DNA of 64,000 bases from positions 47,159,794 through 47,223,793 of the forward strand of contig CP092886.1 in assembly GCA_030710605.1 (NCBI GenBank). The letters run 5' to 3'. Of the stretch, positions 55,633 to 63,988 are shown in pieces. A program made the translations under genes and the position numbers. The stretch is from Cordylochernes scorpioides (Eukaryota > Arthropoda > Arachnida > Pseudoscorpiones > Chernetidae). The notes under the pieces were generated by a model. It ran no database searches. It was given only the letters and a program-made list of their open reading frames with translations, and was not told the DNA's origin. Each line of letters starts with the position of its first letter. The stretch's first letter is position 1.

Positions 55633-55830
55633 GATAAATCAAGAAAAGCCAACCACGAACGCGTTTCGGGCTTTTGTACCTCGTCAGCGTGGTACAGGCT
55701 GTACCTCTACGACCAAAAATTTGGTCTCAAGGCTTTCTGAGAAATTAAGAAATGGGAAGTTAAAACCAAATTTGCGTAAATACGCTAAAATGTGAGAAAG
55801 GTAAAAAAAAAATAATAAAATGGTTAGTTA
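55633..55830 (-). repeat. Structured hairpin repeat, copy J, with ribozyme
   Basis: Read on the minus strand: GCGTATTTACGC hairpin, CCATTTCTTAATTTCTCAGAA, ACCAAATTTTTGGT hairpin, GTACAGCCTGTAC hairpin, the hammerhead (55648-55704), then TTCTTGATTTATC where the copy ends. It gives the link between the parts seen in copies B and C. Confidence 0.8.
55648..55704 (-). ncRNA. Type I hammerhead ribozyme, best copy
   Basis: Minus strand. Core CTGACGA (C3 to A9, N7 = C) and GAAA are complete. Stem I: ACCACG before the core pairs with CGTGGT after the cleavage site, and GCC/GGC extends it past an internal loop. Stem III is minimal: ACGCGT folds on itself, leaving T as the H17 cleavage base before CGTGG. 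Stem II has two clear G-C pairs (GG..CC). Very short stem III is the known form in animal retrozymes and PLEs, thought to work as a dimer. Confidence 0.75.
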
Positions 55831-56029
55831 TTACAATGTTGTCCCAAAGGTTCGTAAACACTTGCAAAAATTGAAATACCAATATTATTCGTTATATTAT
55901 TCGCCGTTATGTATAATGTCTTTGTATTATGTATAAAGTAATTGTATTATGTATTCGCCGTAATAATATTATTCGCCAAGTAATAAGAAAAACACGAACT
56001 TTTGGGACAACCTTATAATATTAAAAAAA

Positions 56030-56420
56030 TAGAAAGGGCGTTTCCTGACCGCTCACACGGGCATTTTAGATGGCGGAGCACCATCTAGTGGAACAAATAC
56101 CATCTAAACGTTTTTCTTTATAATGATGGTTGGCTTTTCTTGATTTATATTTTAAAAAATGGATTGGTCAAATATTATGGAACAATCAAAATCAGTGCTT
56201 AGTTGATTTTTGTTCCACTAGATGGCGCTCTGCCTTCTAAAAGTGCGGTAAAGGAAATGCCCTTTTTACTTTTAATATCAAAACCTGACCTTTTTCTTTT
56301 TTATATTACTTTTTTCATGTTTATCGCATTCACGAAAATTTGACTACAATTTTCCATTTCTTGATTTCTCAAGAAACCTCTAGGACCAAATATTTTGGTT
56401 TTCGAGGTATAGGCTAGCAT
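56030..56420. repeat. Structured hairpin repeat, copy F (inverted half plus a whole unit)
   Basis: 56030-56115 is a minus half (CCTGACCGCTCACACGGGC...CACCATCTAGTGG). 56125-56420 is a plus unit that starts at GGTTGGCTTTTCTTG (just after the ribozyme cleavage side) and ends at GACCAAATATTTTGGTTTTCG-AGGTATAGGC, just where the ribozyme would begin. So its borders lie at the ribozyme. Confidence 0.8.
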
Positions 56421-56526
56421 AAAGCAAATGGTGAACACGGGAGAAATTTGGGTTGTAGAAGTATAGACCCATTAACGGGTTTGGTTAGAGCGTCTTGCTG
56501 GTCTCGCTTCCAAGAAGCAAAAATAT

Positions 56527-56690
56527 TGTAACAAAGTATTTATTAATTTTATTTTTTTTATCAACAGAGTTGTCATATTATGTTTATATTTTGCTATTCT
56601 GTAAATTTCCCTCATTGCTTATCTTTTGTTTACCATTCTTAGTTTTCTGTGTCAGCCCGAAGTTTGTCTTCCCTAAGTTTCCATGTGGCA
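56527..56690 (+). mobile_element. Solo LTR of the TRIM family
   Basis: TGTAACAAAGTATTTATTAA ... CATGTGGCA matches the TRIM LTRs (50366, 53845). Flanked by ATAT at 56523-56526 and 56691-56694. 164 bp, so slightly shortened. Confidence 0.85.
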
Positions 56691-56703
56691 ATATTGAGTC
56701 GAT

Positions 56704-56877
56704 AAAATAAGGTTCATCAATGACAGCATCAGGAAGGACAGTGTTCGATATCTAGGAGTAATCCTTGATCATCATCGGTACTTAACAAACACATTGAAAA
56801 CTGGGTGAACCTCACAAATACAGCAAACAAAGACTAACCCTCTTGTTAAGCAATAAAAGTAAACTCACACTATATAC
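56704..56877 (+). pseudogene. Non-LTR retrotransposon RT fragment
   Basis: The plus strand reads IRFINDSIRKDSVRYLGVIL D, then after a frameshift NKHIENWVNLTNTANKD, then a stop and LLSNKSKLTLYT. The V.YLGV.LD...W..HI block followed by L..KSKL....L is the thumb-side part of Jockey/CR1-like RT. The fragment is cut at 56877 by the Tigger-like element. Confidence 0.65.
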
Positions 56878-58020
56878 AGTCAAACCTCTTTAATTCAACA
56901 CCCCAAGGGATCAGAGCTTTCGGTTGAATTAAAGGAAGTGTTGAATTAAGGTGAGATGATTAGGTAATCATCTAACTCGCTAAAATAATATTTTTTTAAA
57001 AATAGCCTTGTAATATAAATTAATGATATTAATTGAAACCATTGTGTGTTTTTATTTTATTTTCATGATTAACTTTTAGTATCAGGGACAAAATGGCATT
57101 AATACATATTTTAGAAACAAAAATAATTGTAACAAATAAATTTACTGGCAATGTGTTTCTTTTCAGTAATATAATCAAATATTAACTCTACAGACATTAA
57201 AATATTAAATATAATATATTAAATAATATTTTATTCTAATTGAAAAATATAGCAGTTGAAAGGAAATAAATATGGTAAATAAAAATAAAATTTTAAAATA
57301 TTATTTAAAAATTATCATGAAGATCTTTTAAAAAATTCCTTTATAGATGTCTGTTTTTGCACTGAAATCCTATTCAGGATGTATTCCAGACGGTCATTTT
57401 GAAAAAACATGCATGTCTTTCTTCTTCTAAAATGTTTTTTTAATAAATAAATTTTAATGTATTAAAGTCATCCACTGCTGCTGCAGGTATTATTGATTTT
57501 GTGTTTAAATCTTTTATAATAACACAGAAATGGAATATTGAAATAAAATGTTATCATAATCATTGTGGCTACATTTTATAAAGATTTATTTATTTAAAAA
57601 GAAATTATTTATAAATTTAAAAATAGCTAAAATATTTCAATGTTAAAAATAAAAAAATAAAAATTATTATTAGTTAGCGCATGATGCCGAAATTCCCGCG
57701 TAAAAAAACAACAATAACATCCGCGAAATTGCGCAACGGCACTGCAAAGTGAAACTTAAACTAACCAGAAACCAAAAGTGCGCAGGCGCGATCCGATCGG
57801 CGCCCGCCGTAATACCGTTTAGCGGTAAAGTTGCATGTAAAATAACATTCAACTGTCGAAATTCGAATTTTAAAATGGTCGAACTATCGGAACTGTCGTA
57901 TTATCGATACTGTCGAATTACGGTTTGTTATTTGATAGGCCGGAGGTCGGGACATCGGAACATGGTCGAATTATCGCCGAGTGTCGAATTGGGGTGTGTC
58001 GAATTAACGAGGTTATATTA
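56878..58020. mobile_element. Tigger/pogo-like non-autonomous element
   Basis: Left end CAGTCAAACCTCTTTAATTC with TA before it; right end CGAATTAACGAGGTTATATT is a degenerate complement. The near-end parts keep runs of TCGAATTA / TTGAATTAA, which suggest sub-terminal repeats. About 1.14 kb and no transposase. Right border is uncertain by tens of bases. Confidence 0.5.
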
Positions 58021-58089
58021 CCTTATTATATTCATCATCCACTTTCCCTTTAACTTTCTTTTTTTATTCTTGATCTATTTTAATCAATT

Positions 58090-58254
58090 GAAGCATAGGG
58101 CGCCTCTCCCGTCAAAATATACGTCAAAAATTGACGTCATCTATTAACCGTCGCCGCAACTAGCGGCTTCGGGTCGGTAGTTGCGGCGACGGTCAATAGA
58201 TGGCGTCAGTTTTTGACGTATATATATAGAAGCATAGGGCGCCTCTCCCGTCAA
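58090..58254. repeat. 46-bp-arm palindrome flanked by 26-bp direct repeats
   Basis: Arms 58117-58162 and 58178-58223 are reverse complements with about 3 mismatches (ATATACGTCAAAAATTGACG against its complement) around a 15-nt GC-rich loop. The direct repeat GAAGCATAGGGCGCCTCTCC (26 bp in full) lies on both sides, 58090-58115 and 58229-58254. Confidence 0.85.
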
Positions 58255-58269
58255 TAGATCTTCCATCTA

Positions 58270-58540
58270 TATACATATATTAAAAATAAAAAAGGCATAT
58301 CCTGACCAGGAGCCCATGCGCTTTTCAGATGGCAGAGCGCCATCTAGTGGAACAGAAATCAATTAAACATTAATTTAACCTGTTCCCTAATATTTGACCA
58401 ACTCAATTTCTTGATTTATCAGGGAACAGGCTTAATCAATGTTTAGTTGATTTCTGCTCCACTAGATGGCGCTCTGCCATCTGAAACGCGCATGTATTCC
58501 TGGTAAGGATATGGCTTTTTTATTTTTAATTATATATGTA
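58270..58540. repeat. Structured hairpin repeat, copy G (two inverted units)
   Basis: Minus part 58284-58422 (CATATCCTGACC ... GCAGAGCGCCATCTAGTGG) and plus part 58425-58540 (TCAGGGAACAGGC ... GATGGCGCTCTGCCATCTG) meet tail to tail. The joint arrangement forms a long imperfect hairpin. Confidence 0.75.
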
Positions 58541-59002
58541 AAATAATAGATATAATATTACTGTTAATTTCTAATCGGCAATATCTTGCTATACTGACAA
58601 CATATTATCAATTTAAGCCTGTGACTATAATGAAAAACAACAACAAAAGAACCACAGACCAGACAAGTTCTATATGAATTCAAGCAAAATAATGAAAAAT
58701 GAAAAAAAAAATGATGTCGAAACATTAATCTTACCAAGTAATCCCCTAACACTACTTATAGAAACATGCAGCAGATGGTACAGAGCGTATTTACAAGATA
58801 CAGATCATAAATATTAGTTAATATACAAGTATAATTACACTAATTAAATTTATACTGATATATAATATACTTGTGTATCGTTTTGAATTATTATATATTT
58901 TTAAATGTACTTGTACTTGTATATATATTACTTAAACAGCATATTTTGGATCAAAAATAAGACATTTTATTGGTTGCAAAAATTCAATATTACATATATA
59001 CA

Positions 59003-59043
59003 TATAGATGGCGCTCTGCCATCTAAAAAGCACATGTGCTCGT
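59003..59043 (+). repeat. Structured hairpin repeat, copy H, left part
   Basis: ATAGATGGCGCTCTGCCATC ... CATGTGCTCGT. The unit is cut here by the Ty3/gypsy element and resumes at 62676 (CTCGTGGTCAGGATATGCC). Confidence 0.85.
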
Positions 59044-59299
59044 TGTCGTATATTTATATTTTAATTATATAATTTAATATTGTATATAATATATTAATAT
59101 AATAATATTATTAAATCCACAGATTATTATTCTGCGAAATATTGTATATATCATAACATATAATTTATCATCATTTAATTCGATTGTTAACTTGTAATTC
59201 TTAAGCTTGCATCTAATACGGTGTAATATAATAAATGCCATTTAAATAAATAAAGCCTAAAATATATTTCTACTTTTAAATCAACCTAAATACACCACA
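59044..59299 (+). repeat. Ty3/gypsy 5' LTR
   Basis: 256 bp, TG...CA borders, with AATAAA near 59250. Confidence 0.92.
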
Positions 59300-59375
59300 G
59301 ATGGCGACGAGGATATAAAAAAACTTTAAATTAAGTTTAACTAACTTTTAAAAAGGCTATATAATTTTATTCAAA

Positions 59376-60050
59376 ATGGCGAACGCAAATTTAGTTCCAT
59401 TTCCAAAATTTTCCGAATTTAGTTTCGATATTTTCATAAAATGTCTTAAATCTGCATTTATAGTGAATGAAACGCTTGAAAATAAATACGTCCCAATACT
59501 TCTTTCGTTATTAGATACAAAAATGTATAAATTAACTGAAGATTTATTTGCGCCAGAAGATCTATCTTCGAAATGTTTTGATGAAATTATCGCTAAATTG
59601 CAGCAATATCTTGCACCTACACCAAAAATAATTTCTGCTAGATTTAAATTTTTTAAGAGAATGCAAGAAAATGAATCTATTGCCGAATATATGGCAGAAT
59701 TGAGAAATTTAGCAGATGCATGTAAATTTGGAAATACACTAAACGAAATGCCTAGAGATAAAATTGTAATTGGCGTTAAATCTGATAAATTACAACAAAG
59801 ATTATTGCAGGAAGGAGATGATGCAAGCCTAAATAGATTATATGAAATAGCTCTATCTTATGAAGCCGTAAAGAATGATTTAAAGATGAAATGGCAAAAT
59901 GAAAACGGAATTGTTGATGAAATTCAACATGAGTATAAATTCAAAATAAAATGTTCTCATTGTAGCAAAGATAATCATTCGTCAGATAAGTGTTATTTAA
60001 AAAAATCTAAATGTCATAATTGCGGCAAAATTGGGCACATTAAACCCATA
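59376..60050 (+). CDS. Ty3/gypsy Gag, cut in its second zinc knuckle
   Basis: Starts at ATG 76 bp after the LTR (MANANLVPFPKFSEFSFD). The capsid-like part includes FKRMQENESIAEYMAELRNL ADAC, the major block of this Gag class. At the C-terminus, CSHCSKDNHSSDKC is a full CCHC knuckle and CHNCGKIGHIKP begins a second, whose last Cys falls just after the mariner insertion at 60051. Past that point the open frame runs into mariner sequence and is not Gag. The insertion splits Gag from protease. Confidence 0.88.
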
Positions 60051-61371
60051 CGAGGTGTGTTCAAAAAGTATCGCGACTTTTGTGTTTTTTCAAAAATTAT
60101 TTATTTTTCATGAATACCTATTTTGTCCCCTTCAAAGTAATCCCCATGAGATATTATACAGTTGTGCCAACGGTTTTTCCAATCTTCGAAGCACTTCAAA
60201 AAATCATTTTTTAAAATCTTTTTCAGCTCCTCCTTCGATGCCGTCTTTATCTCGTCAAGCGTAGCGTAACGTCGTCCTTTCATGGGCCTCTTCAGTTTAG
60301 GGAACAAGAAAAAGTCACAGGGGGCCAGTTCTGGGGAATACGGTGGCTGCGGCATCATTAGTGTGTTGTTTTTGGCCAAAAAGTCGCGCACAAGCAACGA
60401 TGTGTGAGCAGGGGCGTTATCGTGGTGCAAAAGCCTATTTTTGTTCTTCCACAAATCCGGGCGTTTCTGGCGGATTGCTTCGCGCAAATTGCGCATAACT
60501 TGCAGGTAATATTCCTTATTGACTGTTCTACCCTGTGGCAAGAACTCATGATGCACCACGCCCCTGCAATCGAAGAAAACTGTCAGCAAAAGTTTCACAT
60601 TCGACCGAACTTGGCGCGCTTTTTTCGGTCTTGGTTCGTGCGGCAGTTTCCATTGAGATGATTGAGCTTTGGTTTTCACGTCATAACCATAAACCCACGC
60701 TTCGTCACTAGTTATGACCCTCTGGAGCAAATTTGGGTCGTCGCGGACAGAGTCCAACATCTCATTAGCAATGTTCATGCGATGCTGTTTTTGGTCGCAA
60801 TTGAGCAATTTTGGTACGAATTTCGCGGCGACCCGTCTCAAGCCCAAATCATTGATAAAATTCGAATGGCACGAGCCAATCGATATGTTTAGGTCCTCAG
60901 CAACTTCTCTAACGGTGATTCGACGATTGGCCAATATTATTTTTTCCACTTCATTAATTTTTTCGACTGTTGTTGAAGTGCTCGGGCGTCCGGCACGCTC
61001 TTCGTCGTTCACATCTTCTCGGCCTTCTGAGAACATTTTGTACCACCGATAAATGTTGCTTCGGTCCAAGGTAGCTTCTCCGTATGCCACAGTCAACATT
61101 CGGAATGCATCCGCGCACTTAATTTCGTTTTTCACAAAAAATTTGATACAGGTTCTTTGATCCATCTTTTTTAATAGGTAAAAATCGAAGACGATCCAAA
61201 ACACCTGCAAGCAAAGCAGCTGTCAACAATTAAGTGAACATTCAAAATGGCCGAGCTTGTCGGCATAAGTGAGAGACATGAGTACCAACATAAAGCCACA
61301 AAAAGATCGAAATTCGAATATACCTAACCCACGAAAATTCAAAAGTCGCGATTCTTTTTTAACACACCTCG
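60051..61371 (-). mobile_element. mariner transposon, apparently complete
   Basis: 1321 bp. Ends CGAGGTGTGTTCAAAAAGTA and its complement (right end: CAAAAGTCGCGATTC..., CACACCTCG) are inverted repeats over about 31 bp with two mismatches. TA on both sides (60049-60050, 61372-61373) is the target duplication. It disrupts the Gag zinc knuckle. Confidence 0.93.
60101..61165 (-). CDS. mariner transposase (intact, DD34D)
   Basis: 354 codons from MDQRTCIKFFVKNEIKC to GIHEK, the usual mariner length; an upstream in-frame Met at 61210 would add 15 unlikely residues. N-terminal helix-turn-helix blocks, then WYKMFSEGREDVNDEERAGR PS. Catalytic blocks VITSDEAWVYGYD, LLHHDNAPAHTS and YSPELAPCDFFLFPKLK give the three Asp, with 34 residues between the second and third. 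No stops or frameshifts. Closest in style to the mellifera-type mariners of arthropods. It could be active, and it is the only intact transposase gene here. Confidence 0.93.
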   Translation of the reverse strand: MDQRTCIKFFVKNEIKCADAFRMLTVAYGEATLDRSNIYRWYKMFSEGREDVNDEERAGRPSTSTTVEKINEVEKIILANRRITVREVAEDLNISIGSCHSNFINDLGLRRVAAKFVPKLLNCDQKQHRMNIANEMLDSVRDDPNLLQRVITSDEAWVYGYDVKTKAQSSQWKLPHEPRPKKARQVRSNVKLLLTVFFDCRGVVHHEFLPQGRTVNKEYYLQVMRNLREAIRQKRPDLWKNKNRLLHHDNAPAHTSLLVRDFLAKNNTLMMPQPPYSPELAPCDFFLFPKLKRPMKGRRYATLDEIKTASKEELKKILKNDFLKCFEDWKNRWHNCIISHGDYFEGDKIGIHEK

Positions 61372-61398
61372 TATGTAGGAAGGAAAAGAATTTCAAAA

Positions 61399-61912
61399 AT
61401 TTGAAAATTCTCGTAAATAAAATAAATCTAATAATATTAACATAATTCAAAATTCCAGCGAGGAAGATAATACAAATATAATACAGTCAAATGATAATGG
61501 GAAATATCGTATTGAATTAAATGTAGATAACAAGTATATAATGTTCGAGTTCGATACAGGGAGTTATTATACTCTAATGCCAATAAATATTCACAAGAAG
61601 TTTTGGAAAAGAAAATTGACTCCTGTTAGTTTGAATCTCCGATCATTCTCGAATACAAAAATAAATGTGATAGGCAAAATAGAAGTATTTGTTGAGGAGG
61701 CAAATATGGAACTTCCCCTTATAATAACCGAAGCCAACAGACCATTGTTACTGGGCACTAGTTGGATCAAAAATCTACCCGCACAACTGCTGAAATTTTC
61801 TGATGTGAATTCGGTTCAAGAAATTACCTGCGTATCACTTCTGAATAAATTCTCGAATGTTTTTGATACTTCAAATATTGGAGTTGTAAAAAGCCACCCC
61901 AGGCCCATTTGA
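61399..61912 (+). CDS. Ty3/gypsy protease and start of RT (truncated)
   Basis: From SSEEDNTN the frame reads to FEFDTGSYYTLMP (catalytic DTG of the aspartic protease), LPLIITEANRPLLLGTSWI (flap and the LLG strand), then the RT approach KFSNVFDTSNIGVVKSHPRP. The frame hits a stop at 61910-61912 and homology continues one frame over at 61913. The catalytic RT motifs never appear. Confidence 0.82.
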
Positions 61913-62406
61913 TTCTTGAGAAGGAGGCTCATCCGAAATTCTTTAAATCAAGAAACGTTCCATTCGTTATGAGACCAAATTTTGAAAGCAAAGCCAAATT
62001 AGGAAAAAAAACATTTCCGGAATTCAAGGTAAATGTTGTTTTAGTTAGAGATCATTTTGGTCCAAATAGATGGATCGAGGGAGAAATCACGGAAAAGCTG
62101 AGAAAATGCTTTTACAGGATTCTGCTAAGGGAAAAGAGAGTATGGAGACGACATGCTGGGCAAATAAGAAAAAACTGGACATTGCCTTGTCCTGATCCAG
62201 AGGTGTTCCTCCCGACGCCCCAAAATGTCCAAAGAAATCATGAAGACATTCCCTTAGACAAGACTGCTACATCCTCCAGTAGAGAAGACGCCCCACTGTT
62301 CCAGCCCACTCCGGGGACCTCAGCAGCAGCAGAACAGGGGACTCTGAGACCGAGTCGGCGATATCCTCTAAGGGAGAGGAGGCCGCCTGACAGATTCCAT
62401 TTCTAA
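61913..62406 (+). CDS. Ty3/gypsy RT stub joined to integrase C-terminus
   Basis: HLILEKEAHPKFFKSRNVPF and MRP look like the first RT block. It then jumps to VNVVLVRDHFGPNRWIEGEI, FYRILLREKRVWRRHAGQIR and the RRYPLRERRPPDRF tail, which are the integrase C-terminal chromodomain-like region and terminal tail. RT, RNase H and the integrase core are deleted at the joint (near residue 25 of this frame). The tail matches the protein at 88-138 in another gypsy copy. Confidence 0.8.
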
Positions 62407-62419
62407 GGAGGGAAGGAAC

Positions 62420-62675
62420 TGTCGTATATTTATATTTTAATTATATAATTTAATATTGTATATAATATATTAATATAATAATATTATCAAATCCACAGAT
62501 TATTATTCTGCGAAATATTCTATATATCATAACATATAATTTATCATCATATAATTCTATTGTTAACTTGTAATTCTTAAGCTTGCATCTAATACGGTGA
62601 AATATAATAAAAGCCATTTAAATAAATAAAACCTAAAATATATTTCTACTTTTAAATCAACCTAAATACACCACA
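62420..62675 (+). repeat. Ty3/gypsy 3' LTR
   Basis: 256 bp; about eight substitutions or small indels against the 5' LTR. Confidence 0.92.
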
Positions 62676-62715
62676 CTCGTGGTCAGGATATGCCTTCTTT
62701 ATTTTTAATATATAT
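62676..62715 (+). repeat. Structured hairpin repeat, copy H, right part
   Basis: CTCGTGGTCAGGATATGCCT resumes the unit interrupted at 59043; the CTCGT is the gypsy target duplication. Confidence 0.85.
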
Positions 62716-62830
62716 GTTTGTGTGTAATGAACACCTATACATAACTATTGGTTTTATATTTATAAACTAAGTTGCTCTTTATGATCAGCGTACCTGATAA
62801 TGTTATTTTGAAATGGAACTGGGCATAGCG

Positions 62831-62886
62831 GTACAGCCTGCACCACGCTGACAAGGGTCAGCTGCCCGAAACGCATATGTAGTTGG
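62831..62886 (+). ncRNA. Type I hammerhead ribozyme, second copy (core changed)
   Basis: GCCTGCACCACG, then CTGACAA (G8 changed to A), stem II GGG-TCAGCTG-CCC with three G-C pairs, GAAA, then ACGCAT and TGTAG-TTGGC. Stem I is weakened by C-to-T and G-to-A changes of the kind produced at CpG sites. Stem II is better here than in the 55648 copy; the loss of G8 should inactivate it. Confidence 0.65.
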
Positions 62887-63000
62887 CTTTTCTTGATTTA
62901 TCAAGAAAATGCGTTGGCAAAATATTATGGAACAACCAATTAGTTTATTTTTGTTTCACTAGATGGCGCTCTGCCATCTAAAAATGCTCATGCGGTATTA
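62831..63000 (+). repeat. Structured hairpin repeat, copy I, with ribozyme
   Basis: Follows copy H by about 115 bp in the same orientation. Contains the ribozyme (62831-62886), TTCTTGATTTATCAAGAA, TAGTTTATTTTTG and GATGGCGCTCTGCCATC. Together H and I look like two tandem units with the junction at the ribozyme. Confidence 0.8.
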
Positions 63001-63112
63001 TTCTCGTTATTTAATAGCCATACCTTGTGTATGTGATGCAGAAAGTAAATGTGTGGAATAAGATTGATGTCTTGAGTATTTAGAGCATGAGAGGGGGACA
63101 CATTTAACAATA

Positions 63113-63470
63113 CGAGGGTCGTTCAATAAGTTGCTTCTTTTAGAGACAGATAGTGCTGATAAAGCAGCTTGTTATTATAATCATTCTTTAAACGCACATG
63201 CGCTAAATTTCGAACAGATTTAAGGGATAGTTTTGATTTGGAATCATTTCATTGAGTCCTGTTGTTCAGGATATTATGGAGAATATTCAATATCGTTCAG
63301 TATTTTTTTTGTTTGATTTTTAGATGGAAAAAATAAACCTGTGAAGAGCTAAAAATAAAGTTAGATACCGTTTATGGGGATCCTTTTTTATCCACCATTA
63401 CATTTAAATATTTGCTCAATGAACTTAAAAAGGAGTAAACATCGGTATTTAATTAGGATCATTCAGCAGG
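63113..63470 (+). pseudogene. mariner-like remnant, 5' end and transposase start
   Basis: Begins TACGAGGGTCGTTCAATAAG, a mariner-type terminus. MENIQYRSV at about 63275 matches the start of a mariner transposase, followed in broken frames by fragments matching LDTVYGDS.PS and F.NE.KRG. Truncated at about 63470 where a non-LTR frame begins. Confidence 0.6.
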
Positions 63471-63474
63471 ACTT

Positions 63475-63878
63475 AGCAAAAATGGATCATACAAGATTAT
63501 ATTATAATTATAAATTATTTTTATAAGTATCTAATACCTGAACAATTTTTATCCTGGAACCTATCATTAGACATAAAAGGTTACATTACCCAAAAAAGAA
63601 TCACTTCGACTTTACTAGGAAAAGGTCACATTCAAATAATTAAAAAGGAAGATGTAATTTGTAAATTCTGCAAAACTGAAAGCATAGAAGAAATGACCCA
63701 CTACATCTCTGAATATACTATTGTTAACGAGGAACAGAATGAGATATTAAAGAACATTATCCAAGTCTACGTGAACCCAGTTCAGCTAATCAGAATAATG
63801 TCCGAGAAAAAATATATAGCGATAGAATTGTTTAACTTTCATAAAGCCTTAGAGAACAAGGTAATCTCTAAGAACTAA
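63475..63878 (+). pseudogene. Non-LTR retrotransposon Pol C-terminus
   Basis: An open frame of about 134 codons (no start) runs to TAA at 63876-63878. It reads YLIPEQFLSWNLSLDIKGYI, RITSTLLGKGHI, then VICKFCKTESIEEMTHYISE Y with a CxxC and a conserved His; the last Cys of the usual C..C..H..C knuckle is Tyr. LT..L.GHG......C..C....E...H.I is the C-terminal region of R1/Jockey-like RT proteins. The main RT domain is missing. Confidence 0.6.
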
Positions 63879-63972
63879 AATTACAGAACAATTTCCTTCC
63901 ATAGTTAATTTGTATAGTTATGTTGAATACTTTGTTTTCCTTTTCATTTTCCCTTCTCTCCTTTGTTTATGT

Positions 63973-63988
63973 CCCCCCCCCCCCCCTT
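63973..63988. repeat. C homopolymer
   Basis: A run of about 14 C near the window end. Similar runs occur at 9527 and 20467. Confidence 0.9.

Larger units (their letters stand above)
59044..62675 (+). mobile_element. Ty3/gypsy LTR retrotransposon, internally deleted, with nested mariner
   Basis: LTRs of 256 bp at 59044-59299 and 62420-62675 (TGTCG...CACCACA) are about 97% identical by eye. A 5-bp target duplication CTCGT lies at 59039-59043 and 62676-62680. Right inside the 5' LTR, TGGCGACGAGGAT fits a primer-binding site for tRNA-Ser(GCU). AAGGAGGGAAGGA before the 3' LTR is the polypurine tract. Gag and part of protease/RT remain; RT, RNase H and most of integrase are deleted. Confidence 0.93.

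Noticed and set aside
60404-61052. Plus-strand frames over the mariner
   Set aside because: Antisense shadows of the intact transposase on the minus strand.
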